Assembly (NCBI RefSeq): GCF_938030755.1
Contig: NZ_CALHIF010000006.1
Span: 1-32,683 of the forward strand
Direction of reading: 5' to 3'
DNA from: an uncultured Granulicatella sp.
Lineage (GTDB): Bacteria > Bacillota > Bacilli > Lactobacillales > Aerococcaceae
DNA: 32,683 nt
The first letter of the stretch is position 1; each line of letters begins with the position of its first letter. Positions 7,782 to 16,749 of the stretch are shown here, piece after piece. The position numbers were made by a program, and so were the translations under genes. The notes beneath the pieces were generated by a model. It made no database searches. It saw only the letters and a program-made list of their open reading frames with translations, and was not told the origin of the DNA.

Positions 7782-9140
7782 GTGCGCAATACACAAGAGT
7801 TTGAAAATAAAAAAATACTTGTCATAGGACTTGCTAAAAGTGGAGTGAATGTAGCGAAATTGCTACACCATCTAGGTGCTGATGTTACGGTGAACGACCG
7901 AACACCACTTGAAGAAAGTGTTGACGCACAAGGGTTAGTAGCTGAAGGGATTAAAGTTGTCTCAGGAGGGCATCCGTTAGAATTACTTGATGAAACTGTT
8001 GATTGCGTTGTTAAAAACCCTGGAATTCCTTACTCTAATCCTCTTGTTGCTAAAGCCGTAGAAAAGGGATTACCTGTATATACAGAAATCGAAATTGCTT
8101 CTCGAGTGATGGAAGGGACGATTTTAGGAATCACGGGTTCTAATGGAAAAACTACAACAACGACATTAACGAACTTAATGCTACAAGAATCTTTTCCTGA
8201 AAGAAGAACATTCGCCTGCGGAAATATCGGAGTACCTTTATCGCAATTAGCAGAAGATTCCAAAGGGACAGACATATATATTACTGAGCTATCCTCGTTC
8301 CAATTGATGGGAATTGAAGAATTTCGCCCTAAAGTGGCGTGTATCGTAAACATCTTTAGTGCTCATTTGGATTATCATGGGTCTCGTGAAGAATATGTGA
8401 AAGCAAAATTACAAATTACCAAGAATCAAACAAAAGAGGATTTTCTTGTTTATAATGCGGATTTCCCTGAGCTATATGAATTTATTAACGGTCATACGAA
8501 AGCAACCTTAGTACCATTTAGCCGTAAATCAGTGCTAGAACAAGGTGCGTATGCAGATGAAACTATGATTTACTTTAATGGAGAAACAGTTATGCCTCTT
8601 GAAGCGATTCAAGTGCCAGGCGTTCAAAATGTTGAGAATGTGTTAGCTGCAGTCGCGATTAGTAAATTACAAGGTGCAACCAATGAAGGAATTGAAAAAG
8701 CAGTTCGTTCATTCCATGGAGTAAAACACCGTACACAATATGTGAAGACAATTGAAAATCGTAAATTTTATAACGATTCAAAAGCAACAAATATCATTGC
8801 GACACAAACTGCCTTAAGAAGCTTTGCAAACCAATCTGTAGTATTAATTGCAGGTGGGCTTGATCGTGGTAATGGCTTCGAGGAACTTGAATCCTCTCTT
8901 AAAAATGTCCGTGAAATGGTAGTTTATGGGGAAACAAAAGAGAAGTTGAAAGCTACTGCTGAAAAATTATCTATTCCAGTAACTGTAGTAGAAACATTAG
9001 AAGAAGCAGTACCAAAAGCATATGAAGTTAGTCGCGAGGGAGAAATCGTGTTACTTTCACCAGCGTGTGCAAGTTGGGATCAATTCGCTAACTTTGAAGT
9101 ACGTGGTGATTGTTTCATTGAAGCAGTAGAGAAACTGTAA
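7782..9140 (+). CDS. murD: UDP-N-acetylmuramoyl-L-alanine--D-glutamate ligase MurD
   Basis: This 452-residue cytoplasmic ligase adds D-Glu to UDP-MurNAc-L-Ala using ATP. The N-terminal Rossmann motif VIGLAKSG is near residues 14-21. The ATP loop GITGSNGKTT has its Lys at residue 123. Then come ELSSFQL, NIFSAHLDYHGS and NDSKATN, and the C-terminal signature SPACASWDQF. I chose the GTG at 7782 because AGGAGG (7769-7774) lies 7 nt before it; the in-frame ATG at 7755 precedes that site and would add nine unlikely residues. Confidence 0.97.
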   Translation: MRNTQEFENKKILVIGLAKSGVNVAKLLHHLGADVTVNDRTPLEESVDAQGLVAEGIKVVSGGHPLELLDETVDCVVKNPGIPYSNPLVAKAVEKGLPVYTEIEIASRVMEGTILGITGSNGKTTTTTLTNLMLQESFPERRTFACGNIGVPLSQLAEDSKGTDIYITELSSFQLMGIEEFRPKVACIVNIFSAHLDYHGSREEYVKAKLQITKNQTKEDFLVYNADFPELYEFINGHTKATLVPFSRKSVLEQGAYADETMIYFNGETVMPLEAIQVPGVQNVENVLAAVAISKLQGATNEGIEKAVRSFHGVKHRTQYVKTIENRKFYNDSKATNIIATQTALRSFANQSVVLIAGGLDRGNGFEELESSLKNVREMVVYGETKEKLKATAEKLSIPVTVVETLEEAVPKAYEVSREGEIVLLSPACASWDQFANFEVRGDCFIEAVEKL

Positions 9141-9157
9141 TTTATAGGAGAAAAAAG

Positions 9158-10261
9158 ATGAGAGTATTAGTTTCAGGAGGAGGAACGGGTGGACATATTT
9201 ATCCAGCACTTTCCTTAATGAATTATTTGAAAGAAAAAGACCCTTCAACAGAGTTTCTCTATGTAGGGACTGAACGTGGGTTAGAAAGTACGATTGTTCC
9301 AAAAGCGGGATATGATTTTAAAACGATTAAGATTCAAGGAATTGTTCGTTCATTATCGTTAGAAAACTTCAAGACATTATGGTATTTCTGCACAAGTTAT
9401 TTTAAAGCAAAAGAAATTGTAAAAGAGTTCAAACCAGATATCGTGATTGGTACTGGAGGGTATGTTTGTGCGCCAGTATTATACGCAGCAGCAAATATGG
9501 GAATTCCAACCATTATTCATGAGCAAAACAGTTTAGCAGGAATCACCAATAAATTTTTAGCAAGAAAAGTGTCTAAGATTGCAATTTGCTTCGACGCGGT
9601 TCGTAAAGATTTTGCAAAATACGAAGATAAAGTGGTCATGACAGGGAATCCTCGTGGACAAGAGTTAGCGAATACTGTTCGTGATGATGCTTATCTAGAT
9701 TCACTTGGAATCAAAAAAGAAAAACCGATTGTATTAATCTTTGGAGGAAGCCGAGGTTCATTACGAATGAACGAATCATTCTTAGAGGCTTTAGAGGAAT
9801 TAGAAGCTAAAGATTATCAAGTGGTTATGGTGACAGGACAAGTGCATTATGACAAAATCAACAATCATATTACAAGTTTGAAAAAACCATTGCAAAATGT
9901 CACAGTTTTACCATATATTAATAATATGGTGCAAATGTTCCAAAACACAGATTTAGTAGTTTGTCGTAGTGGAGCAACAACATTGATTGAATTAACGGCT
10001 CTAGGATTACCAAGCGTTTTAATTCCAAGTCCGTATGTGACTGAAAATCACCAAGAAGCCAATGCAATGTCATTAGTAGAAAAAGATGCAGCGACTATGA
10101 TTTTAGAGAAAGATTTAAATGGACAAAGTTTAGTTGCAGAAATTGATCGTATAATGGAAGATGAACCAAAACGTCTACAAATGGCCAGCAATTCCAAAGC
10201 TTTGGGAATTACAGATGCTTCAACGAGACTTGAAACAATTATTCATTCTCTAGTGAAATAA
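9158..10261 (+). CDS. murG: UDP-GlcNAc:lipid I N-acetylglucosaminyltransferase MurG
   Basis: This 367-residue GT-B glycosyltransferase is peripheral to the inner membrane face and turns lipid I into lipid II. The N-terminal glycine loop GGGTGGHIYPALSL binds the lipid pyrophosphate. GTGGYVCAPV and HEQNSLAG follow. The C-terminal UDP-GlcNAc site shows GGSRGS, RSGATTLIEL and ENHQEANA. It starts 17 bp after the murD stop, behind AGGAG. Length and motifs are normal. Confidence 0.98.
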   Translation: MRVLVSGGGTGGHIYPALSLMNYLKEKDPSTEFLYVGTERGLESTIVPKAGYDFKTIKIQGIVRSLSLENFKTLWYFCTSYFKAKEIVKEFKPDIVIGTGGYVCAPVLYAAANMGIPTIIHEQNSLAGITNKFLARKVSKIAICFDAVRKDFAKYEDKVVMTGNPRGQELANTVRDDAYLDSLGIKKEKPIVLIFGGSRGSLRMNESFLEALEELEAKDYQVVMVTGQVHYDKINNHITSLKKPLQNVTVLPYINNMVQMFQNTDLVVCRSGATTLIELTALGLPSVLIPSPYVTENHQEANAMSLVEKDAATMILEKDLNGQSLVAEIDRIMEDEPKRLQMASNSKALGITDASTRLETIIHSLVK

Positions 10262-10279
10262 AGATAGAAGGAGGAGAAT

Positions 10280-11137
10280 ATGTTTAATCGAAAAACACCA
10301 AAAAAAGCTCCTCCGCGTGAATTAACACCTTGGGAGTTAGCGCAGCAAAACTCACCTACTTCTAGAGTAGAAGAGACAGTTCCAAAAGAGGATGTACGTC
10401 CTCCAAAAAAAGAATCTAAACCCAAAAAGAAAAAAACTGAATCAAAAGGGATTACGAATGCAACACTATTAAAAGGAATTTTTATTGTGTGTTTAGCGTG
10501 GAGTATTTATTTTATTTCTCCGCTATCAAAAGTTTCTGATATTGAGGTAGTAGGATTGAATCAAGTTTCTACTGAACTGGTTCAAGAGAAAGATGGAATT
10601 GTCAAAGGGCAAAGTATTTGGACGATTTTAGCCAATCGTACACGTACCGCAACGCTTTTAAAAGCTGCCAGTCCAAAAATTAAAGATGCTTCTATTGAAT
10701 TAGTAGCATGGAATAAAATACGTTTGAATATTGAAGAAAATCCTGCTATTGGTTATTTTAAAACGGAAGAGAAAACATTTGAACTTCTTGCTGATGGTCA
10801 AACAATCGAAGTGGAAGCAAATCTTCCTACAGAAGAATATCCAGAATTAGTAGATTTTACTGAAGAAACTCAATATAAAACTCTAGCGAAACAATTAGAA
10901 AAAGTTTCTAGTAGTATTATTCGAGAGATAAAAGAAATTCAATATCCAAACGATATTAAAAATCACCAAAAAATTTATTTGAAGATGAAAGATGGAAATC
11001 GAGTCATCGGAATTTTGAAGGATATTGGGGATAAATTAGTGTATTATCCATCAATTGCGAAACAGTTGAATGGTAAAAAAGGAACCGTTGATATGGAAGT
11101 GGGAATATACTTTACACCGGATACAACGATTCGATAA
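10280..11137 (+). CDS. divIB: Cell division protein DivIB (FtsQ family)
   Basis: This 285-residue bitopic protein has a long, very basic, Pro/Lys-rich cytoplasmic tail (about residues 1-57, including a KPKKKKTE cluster) and one membrane helix near residues 61-80. The extracellular POTRA domain begins at VSDIEVVGLNQVS, and a beta domain follows. DivIB binds FtsL and DivIC and regulates the septal synthase. It follows murG by 18 bp, behind GAAGGAGGAG, in the usual dcw position. The last codons precede a promoter for ftsA. Confidence 0.93.
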   Translation: MFNRKTPKKAPPRELTPWELAQQNSPTSRVEETVPKEDVRPPKKESKPKKKKTESKGITNATLLKGIFIVCLAWSIYFISPLSKVSDIEVVGLNQVSTELVQEKDGIVKGQSIWTILANRTRTATLLKAASPKIKDASIELVAWNKIRLNIEENPAIGYFKTEEKTFELLADGQTIEVEANLPTEEYPELVDFTEETQYKTLAKQLEKVSSSIIREIKEIQYPNDIKNHQKIYLKMKDGNRVIGILKDIGDKLVYYPSIAKQLNGKKGTVDMEVGIYFTPDTTIR

Positions 11138-11166
11138 AAAAGTCTTAAAACTCGCTCATATGTTTT

Positions 11167-11193
11167 TTGTAGTGAACGTAATTGTGTTAAAAT
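11167..11193 (+). promoter_or_regulatory. Internal promoter for ftsA-ftsZ
   Basis: TGTTAAAAT (11185-11193) is an extended -10 element. The -35-like TTGTAG (11167-11172) is 15 bp upstream, which is tolerable for an extended -10. The intergenic gap of about 130 bp, the largest within the cluster, supports a separate promoter here. The untranslated leader would be about 65 nt. Confidence 0.55.
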
Positions 11194-11266
11194 ATAAGGA
11201 GTATCACTAACAAAATTAACATAAAAAAATGAATTATGAATAATCGTATAGGAGGTTTCAATAAAC

Positions 11267-12595
11267 GTGAAAAATCAGGGAATTTATGTGAGTTTAGATA
11301 TTGGAACCACTTCAATAAAAGTTGTAGTAGCTGAGTATGTCAGAGGACAATTAAATATTATTGGAGTCGGCAATGAAAAATCAGAAGGATTGAGCCGTGG
11401 AGTCATCGTAGATATTGATGAAACAGTTGAATCGATTCGAAAAGCAGTACGACAAGCAGAACAAAAATCAAATATCCAAATCAAGGACGTTATCGTTGGA
11501 ATTCCAAGTAATCAAATTTCAATCGAACCTTGTCATGGAATGATTGCCGTATCAAGTGAAAATAGAGAAATTACAGATGTGGATGTATACAATGTGATTT
11601 CTGCTGCAAAAGTTCGTTCAGTTGCACCTGAACGCGAAATTATTTCTGTTATTCCAGAAGAGTTCATCGTGGATGGATTTGACGGGATTAAAGATCCTCG
11701 TGGAATGATTGGTGTTCGCTTAGAATTGTTTGCGAGCATGATTACTGGACCTAAGACGATTGTTCATAATATTAAACGTTGTATTGACAAAGCTGGATTA
11801 AATATTGAAGAAATGGTGATTCAACCATTAGCGATTAGTCAAGTAGCATTAACTCCAGGTGAAAGAGAATTTGGAACAATTTTAATTGACATGGGTGGAG
11901 GACAAACTAGTGCTTCTGTTATGCATGACAATCAGTTGAAATTCTCATTTGTGGATCAAGAGGGTGGAGATTTCGTATCAAAAGACATCTCAATCATCTT
12001 GAATGCAAGCTTTGAAAATGCAGAACGTATTAAACGTGAATATGGATATGCAATTTCATCAGAAACGAGTGCGGATGAATTCTTCCCAGTTGAAACGATT
12101 GGAAAGAAAGATCCAATAAAAGTAGATGAACATTACTTATCAGAAATTATTGAAGCCCGTGTTGTTCAAACTTTTGAAACGGTAAAACGTGCTTTAGACC
12201 AAGTGGAAGCCTTAAAACTTCCAGGAGGAATCGTGTTAACGGGTGGAGCTTCTTCACTTGCAGGAGTTCAAGAGTTAGCACAAGAAATTTTTGGAGTACA
12301 AGTGAAAACTTATATTCCTGAGCAAATGGGAATGAGAAATCCTATTTATGCAACTAGTATGGGGTTAATTCAATATGCTGCAAGCTTAGATGATGTTCAC
12401 CGTATTGCACAAAAAGGAAAACCTGGTGTAGAACAACGTCCAGTACAAAGCACTCCAAAAAGTGCACCTGTACAAGTTCAACCAACAGCTCCAGTTCAGC
12501 AACCACAAGATGTTGAACAAGAAGCAAGTGGTGAAGAACAAGGGTTTGGAGCAAAAGTGAAGAACTTCTTTAAAATGTTTATTGACGAAAATTAA
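11267..12595 (+). CDS. ftsA: Cell division protein FtsA
   Basis: This 442-residue actin-like ATPase tethers FtsZ filaments to the membrane. The phosphate-1 motif LDIGTTSIKVVV is near residues 10-21, phosphate-2 is LIDMGGGQTSASV, and the adenosine motif is VLTGGASSLAGV. A Gln/Pro-rich linker of about 45 residues leads to the C-terminal amphipathic helix GFGAKVKNFFKMF, the membrane anchor. It starts with GTG at 11267, 10 nt after AGGAGGT (11250-11256). ftsZ begins 23 bp after its stop. Confidence 0.97.
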   Translation: MKNQGIYVSLDIGTTSIKVVVAEYVRGQLNIIGVGNEKSEGLSRGVIVDIDETVESIRKAVRQAEQKSNIQIKDVIVGIPSNQISIEPCHGMIAVSSENREITDVDVYNVISAAKVRSVAPEREIISVIPEEFIVDGFDGIKDPRGMIGVRLELFASMITGPKTIVHNIKRCIDKAGLNIEEMVIQPLAISQVALTPGEREFGTILIDMGGGQTSASVMHDNQLKFSFVDQEGGDFVSKDISIILNASFENAERIKREYGYAISSETSADEFFPVETIGKKDPIKVDEHYLSEIIEARVVQTFETVKRALDQVEALKLPGGIVLTGGASSLAGVQELAQEIFGVQVKTYIPEQMGMRNPIYATSMGLIQYAASLDDVHRIAQKGKPGVEQRPVQSTPKSAPVQVQPTAPVQQPQDVEQEASGEEQGFGAKVKNFFKMFIDEN

Positions 12596-12618
12596 GAAGA
12601 AACCAAGGAGGAAATAAA

Positions 12619-13911
12619 ATGGATTTCGAATTCGATACAAATTTAGATGGCGCAGTAATTAAAGTCATTGGTGTTGGTGGTGCTGGTAACAACGCTGTTA
12701 ACCGTATGATTGCAGAAGGAGTACAAGGTGTAGAGTTCATCGTAGCAAACACTGATACTCAAGCTTTAAGAAATTCAGAAGCTGAAACTAAAATTCAATT
12801 AGGACCAAAATTAACGAAAGGTTTAGGTGCTGGATCATTACCTGATATCGGTCTAAAAGCTGCAGAAGAAAGTGAAGAACAAATTCGTGAAGCTTTAGTT
12901 GGCGCAGACTTAATTTTCGTTACTGCTGGTATGGGTGGTGGTACTGGTACAGGTGCTGCACCAGTTGTTGCTCGTATTGCAAAAGAATTAGGCGCATTAA
13001 CAGTGGGTGTTGTTACACGTCCATTTAGCTTCGAAGGACCAAAACGTGGTCGTTTCGCTGCAGAAGGTGTTGCACAATTAAAAGCAAACGTAGATACATT
13101 AGTAACGATTTCAAATAACCGCTTATTAGAAATCGTTGATAAAAAGACTCCTATGTTAGAAGCTTTCCGTGAAGCTGATAATGTATTACGTCAAGGGGTA
13201 CAAGGGATTTCTGATTTAATCACTGCACCTGGTTACGTTAACTTGGACTTCGCTGATGTGAAGACAGTGATGAAAGATCAAGGTTCAGCATTAATGGGGA
13301 TTGGTGTTGCTAGTGGTGAAAACCGTACAGCAGAAGCTACGAAGAAAGCTATTTCTTCACCATTATTAGAAGTATCTATCGATGGAGCAGAGCAAATCCT
13401 ATTAAACATCACTGGTGGTGCAGACTTAACATTATTTGAAGCACAAGACGCTTCTGATATCGTTGCAGCAGCTTCAACAAGTGAAGTAAACATTATCTTC
13501 GGTACTTCAATCAATGAAAACTTAGGAGATGAAGTCATTGTTACTGTTATCGCAACAGGAATTGATGAGGAGCGTAAACACGAAAAAAAGTCAGTAACTC
13601 GCGCTAACCGTTCTCCATTTACAAGCAGTACTTCAACTCGTAAAGATTTAGGGAATAACCCTCAAACTTTCCAAGAAAAACAAGTGCCTTCAAAACCACA
13701 AGTTGTAGAAGAAAAGAAAGCAGAAAAAGACTTGTTTGGTGACTGGGATATCCGTCGTGAAACTACAGTGCGTGATACTTCTTCATCAACTGATGCAGAT
13801 TCACCATTTGCGCAAAGCAATTTTGTAGAAGCTCCTTCTGATGAGCCAAAACAAGCTGAAAATGATGGATTAGATACTCCGCCATTTTTCAGAAAAAGAA
13901 ATAGAAATTAA
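12619..13911 (+). CDS. ftsZ: Cell division protein FtsZ
   Basis: This 430-residue tubulin-like GTPase forms the Z-ring. It has GVGGAGNNAVNRM near the N-terminus, the tubulin signature GGGTGTG at 106-112, and the T7 catalytic loop with N208, D210 and D213. From about residue 318 the sequence becomes a disordered, charged linker. The end, DTPPFFRKRNRN, is a typical C-terminal peptide plus basic tail that binds FtsA and SepF. Codon use is more biased than in neighbouring genes (many GGT, CGT, GCA), fitting high expression. The stop TAA overlaps the ylmE ATG by one base. Confidence 0.99.
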   Translation: MDFEFDTNLDGAVIKVIGVGGAGNNAVNRMIAEGVQGVEFIVANTDTQALRNSEAETKIQLGPKLTKGLGAGSLPDIGLKAAEESEEQIREALVGADLIFVTAGMGGGTGTGAAPVVARIAKELGALTVGVVTRPFSFEGPKRGRFAAEGVAQLKANVDTLVTISNNRLLEIVDKKTPMLEAFREADNVLRQGVQGISDLITAPGYVNLDFADVKTVMKDQGSALMGIGVASGENRTAEATKKAISSPLLEVSIDGAEQILLNITGGADLTLFEAQDASDIVAAASTSEVNIIFGTSINENLGDEVIVTVIATGIDEERKHEKKSVTRANRSPFTSSTSTRKDLGNNPQTFQEKQVPSKPQVVEEKKAEKDLFGDWDIRRETTVRDTSSSTDADSPFAQSNFVEAPSDEPKQAENDGLDTPPFFRKRNRN

Positions 13912-14594
13912 TGAGTATCATTAAACAGAATGTAAGTCGTATTATGAACTTGGTTGCATCTTCTTGTAACCAAGTTCATAGACTATCTACGGAAGTTTGT
14001 CCTATTGTTGTGACAAAAAATCGCTCTCAAGAAGAAGTTCAAGAGATGTATGATTTGGGTTTTCGACATTTTGCGGAGAATCGTGTTGAAAAACTACTTG
14101 AACGGCAGGAACAATTTCCCCAAGAGGATATTTTCTGGCATTTAATCGGTCCTTTGCAAAAGCGGAAAGTAAAACAAGTTATTAATCACATTGATTTATT
14201 TCATGCTCTTGATAGACTTTCTATAATGAGTGAGATTAATAAACGACTCGAGCAACCTTTGGACTGTCTGTTAGAAATAAATGTCTCTGGTGAAGAAACG
14301 AAACATGGTTTTTCACCTGAAGAGGCTTTTGGCGCATATAAAGAGAGTAAACAGTATGAAAAAATCCATATTGTTGGGCTAATGACGATGGCGCCTTTTG
14401 AAGCAAGCGATGAAGAAATTCGCTTCTTTTTTTCGCGTTTAGCACAATTAGCCAAAAAAATTGAAGAAAACGAAAAACTATCACAACCACTCCAGTTAAG
14501 CATGGGGATGAGTGGTGATTTTCCAATTGCTATCCAGTGTGGCGCAACATATATTCGAATTGGCACAAGCTGGTTTGAAACGGAGGAAGAATAA
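13911..14594 (+). CDS. ylmE: YggS/YlmE family PLP homeostasis protein
   Basis: This 227-residue protein belongs to the alanine-racemase-fold, single-domain PLP-binding family (YggS, YlmE, PLPBP). The likely PLP lysine is K36 in VVTKNRS. HFAENRVEKL, WHLIGPLQKRK, the late MGMSGDFPIAI and the terminal IRIGTSWF are all family blocks. These proteins act in vitamin B6 and amino acid balance rather than as racemases. The start ATG overlaps the ftsZ stop (TAATG) and lacks a clear ribosome binding site, so it probably depends on translational coupling to ftsZ. Its stop overlaps the sepF start in the same way. Confidence 0.93.
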   Translation: MSIIKQNVSRIMNLVASSCNQVHRLSTEVCPIVVTKNRSQEEVQEMYDLGFRHFAENRVEKLLERQEQFPQEDIFWHLIGPLQKRKVKQVINHIDLFHALDRLSIMSEINKRLEQPLDCLLEINVSGEETKHGFSPEEAFGAYKESKQYEKIHIVGLMTMAPFEASDEEIRFFFSRLAQLAKKIEENEKLSQPLQLSMGMSGDFPIAIQCGATYIRIGTSWFETEEE

Positions 14595-15043
14595 TGGGAT
14601 TCATGAATCGTGTCAAAAACTTTTTAAGTCCTGAAGATTATTACTATGAAGAAGATGATCATTTTGAATATGTGGAAGAGATTGATGATAATACTCAGAC
14701 TCCACTTCGTTCTAAATCGAACGCTTCGAATGTCGTTCCTTTCCAAAGTCCAGGAGTAAAGAAAACATCTAAAATCTATGTGATGGAGCCTAGCGTATAT
14801 TCTGAAGCAGAACGCATAGCAGATGCTCTCTTAAAGGGGGAAGCAGTACTCATCAACTTTAAACGGATGGAACCAAAAGATGCAAAACGTGTCATTGATT
14901 TTGTAGTAGGAGTGGCGTATGCTATCAATGGTGATGTTCAAAAAGTAAGAGAAGAAATTTTTATTTGCTCACCAGCTAATTTTCAAGTACAAGGAAACTT
15001 TGACGAGGAAGCAGGAGATGCTTTTCGACGTCCGGAGTTTTAG
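14594..15043 (+). CDS. sepF: Cell division protein SepF
   Basis: This 149-residue protein has an N-terminal amphipathic membrane-binding stretch (MGFMNRVKNFLSP), then an acidic Tyr-rich linker (DYYYEEDDHFEYVEE). The compact C-terminal SepF domain starts near KIYVMEPSVYSEAERIADALL. SepF polymerises, binds the FtsZ C-terminus and serves as an alternative membrane anchor beside FtsA. The ATG overlaps the ylmE stop by one base, with GGAGGAAG just upstream. Confidence 0.97.
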   Translation: MGFMNRVKNFLSPEDYYYEEDDHFEYVEEIDDNTQTPLRSKSNASNVVPFQSPGVKKTSKIYVMEPSVYSEAERIADALLKGEAVLINFKRMEPKDAKRVIDFVVGVAYAINGDVQKVREEIFICSPANFQVQGNFDEEAGDAFRRPEF

Positions 15044-15055
15044 AGGAGAATGATT

Positions 15056-15316
15056 ATGGCAAGTGTACTAATTGAATGGTCTACTTTTATTGCGTCAGTT
15101 TTTACATTATTTTTAATTGTATATGGGTTAAATATTTATTGGAATATGTATCTTCCGATGTTTATTGAAGAATTGCTAGATAAAGTATGTAGACCTTTTG
15201 TAAGTCTTTTTAAAGATGTAAGAATTGGAAATTATAGTTTAGCATTGGTGACCGCAATGGTCGTTGTATTTTTTATCAATTTAGTGTTTGTTAGTTTAAT
15301 ACGTTTGATTTTATAA
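15056..15316 (+). CDS. ylmG: YggT family membrane protein YlmG
   Basis: This 86-residue protein has two hydrophobic stretches (about residues 5-25 and 60-84) linked by a loop containing CRPFVSLFKDVR, which resembles the conserved DPFLRPFR-type loop of YggT proteins. I chose the second ATG (15056), because GAGGAG (15043-15048) is 7 nt before it but only 1 nt before the ATG at 15050. The family is linked genetically to division and membrane organisation, and its molecular role is open. It lies in its standard place between sepF and ylmH. Confidence 0.88.
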   Translation: MASVLIEWSTFIASVFTLFLIVYGLNIYWNMYLPMFIEELLDKVCRPFVSLFKDVRIGNYSLALVTAMVVVFFINLVFVSLIRLIL

Positions 15317-15330
15317 CAAGGTGAAGGATT

Positions 15331-16122
15331 ATGAGCAATGGAGTTGAGCAACACTTTAGAAAAGAGGAAATCTCTTTTCTAAATCAAGTTGAAGAATGGG
15401 TAGAAGAAGTACGTTTGCAGTACGCGCCTGTATTGACGAATTATCTTGATCCGCGCCAACAGTTTATTGTGGAGGCGATTGTCGGTCAGTATGATGATGT
15501 TCGTTATTTCTTTGATGGCGGGTATATTGATGCTGAACGAAAACGCTGTATGATTTGTCCGGATTATTATGAACCTACTTTTGAGGATTTCGAAAATGCT
15601 CTATTTCATATTCAATATCCGAAGAAATTCGCTACATTGGGGCATGGTAAGGTTCTTGGGTCACTGATGAGTCTTGGATTTGACCGTAGTCTGATTGGCG
15701 ATATTATTTCTAATGGAGAAGATTGGCAATTATTCTGTGCTCAAAATATGAAAGAATATATCAAACAACAGCTAGAAAAAATTGGGAAAGTTGCTGTTCG
15801 ACTGGAAGAAGTCGACTATACGAAATTAATAGTACCAGTGGATCATTGGACAGTTATTCAAACGGTAGTGAGTTCTCTTCGTTTAGATACAGTGATTGCT
15901 TCAGTTTTTAATGTATCTAGACAACGTTCCAAAGAAATGATTGAAAGTGGAAAAGTAAAGGTGAATTGGACAGAAGAGAATCGCCCGGACTTTATGCTGG
16001 AAATTTTAGATATTGTATCCATTCGCGGATATGGACGCCTTCAAATTCAAAAAATTGAAGGACGAACAAAAAAAGATAAAATTAAAATCGAACTTGGTCT
16101 ATTAGAAAAAAATAAAAAATAA
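15331..16122 (+). CDS. ylmH: S4-domain RNA-binding protein YlmH
   Basis: This 263-residue protein has an N-terminal YlmH domain (DPRQQFIVEAI and a central GKVLGSLMSLGFDR block) and a C-terminal S4 RNA-binding domain near residues 183-245 (RLDTVIASVFNVSRQRSKEMIESGKV). The family is related to ribosome-associated quality-control factors such as RqcP and binds stalled or nascent-chain-containing large subunits; this is family knowledge rather than something the sequence alone shows. It lies 14 bp after ylmG and 13 bp before divIVA. Confidence 0.94.
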   Translation: MSNGVEQHFRKEEISFLNQVEEWVEEVRLQYAPVLTNYLDPRQQFIVEAIVGQYDDVRYFFDGGYIDAERKRCMICPDYYEPTFEDFENALFHIQYPKKFATLGHGKVLGSLMSLGFDRSLIGDIISNGEDWQLFCAQNMKEYIKQQLEKIGKVAVRLEEVDYTKLIVPVDHWTVIQTVVSSLRLDTVIASVFNVSRQRSKEMIESGKVKVNWTEENRPDFMLEILDIVSIRGYGRLQIQKIEGRTKKDKIKIELGLLEKNKK

Positions 16123-16135
16123 AGGGGAGTTATTC

Positions 16136-16693
16136 ATGTCAATTACACCAAACGATATTCATAACAAAGATTTTTCAACCAAATTTAAAGGATTTGATCC
16201 AGAAGAAGTTAATGACTTTTTGGATGAAGTCAAAAAAGAATTAGAACATTTAATTCGTGAAAATAAAGATTTAGAAAAACGCGTGAAATTTAATGAAGAA
16301 AAAGTAGAATACTTTACTTCTATTCAAGAAACTTTGAATAAATCTATTATTGTAGCTCAAGAAGCAGCAGACAGACTACGTGAAAATGCGCGTAAAGATG
16401 CGGAAATCATTATTTTCGAAGCAGAAAAAATAGCTGAAGAATTATTAAAAGAGGCAGCTGAAAAAGCGACTCAAATTAATCGTGAAACAGACGCAATTAA
16501 GAAGGAAACGCGTATTTTCCGTCAACGTCTTCAAATCTTAAGTCAAACACAATTAGAAATGATTAAAAATGAAGAGTGGGATATGGTGTTAAATACACCT
16601 TCACAAATTGAAGTGACACCACCGACAATTGATTCAATTATCGAAAAACGTGCTAAAAGAACTGAGCACCTTACTGAAGAAGAACAACAATAA
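16136..16693 (+). CDS. divIVA: Cell division protein DivIVA
   Basis: This 185-residue protein has a highly charged coiled coil through most of its length. The N-terminus SITPNDIHNKDFSTKFKGF matches the curved-membrane-binding lipid domain of DivIVA. FDPEEVNDFLDEV begins the dimeric coiled coil, and a second coiled segment spans about residues 75-150. DivIVA marks strongly curved membrane at poles and septa and recruits partners. AAAGGGGAG (16122-16130) precedes the ATG. It is the last dcw gene, and a terminator follows. In many relatives ileS comes next, but here it does not. Confidence 0.97.
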   Translation: MSITPNDIHNKDFSTKFKGFDPEEVNDFLDEVKKELEHLIRENKDLEKRVKFNEEKVEYFTSIQETLNKSIIVAQEAADRLRENARKDAEIIIFEAEKIAEELLKEAAEKATQINRETDAIKKETRIFRQRLQILSQTQLEMIKNEEWDMVLNTPSQIEVTPPTIDSIIEKRAKRTEHLTEEEQQ

Positions 16694-16700
16694 TCAATTT

Positions 16701-16729
16701 AAAGGGGACCAAAAGGAGGTCTCCTTTTT
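16701..16729 (+). terminator. Terminator after divIVA
   Basis: AAAGGGGACC (16701-16710) pairs with GGTCTCCTTT (16718-16727) with one G-T wobble and a 7-nt loop, followed by T residues. It ends the dcw cluster. Confidence 0.85.
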
Positions 16730-16749
16730 CGATAGAAAGAGAGAAAACG

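Noticed and set aside
14201..14566. Minus-strand genes opposite ylmE, ftsZ, ftsA and others
   Set aside because: These are long antisense frames without ribosome binding sites, overlapping conserved genes fully.
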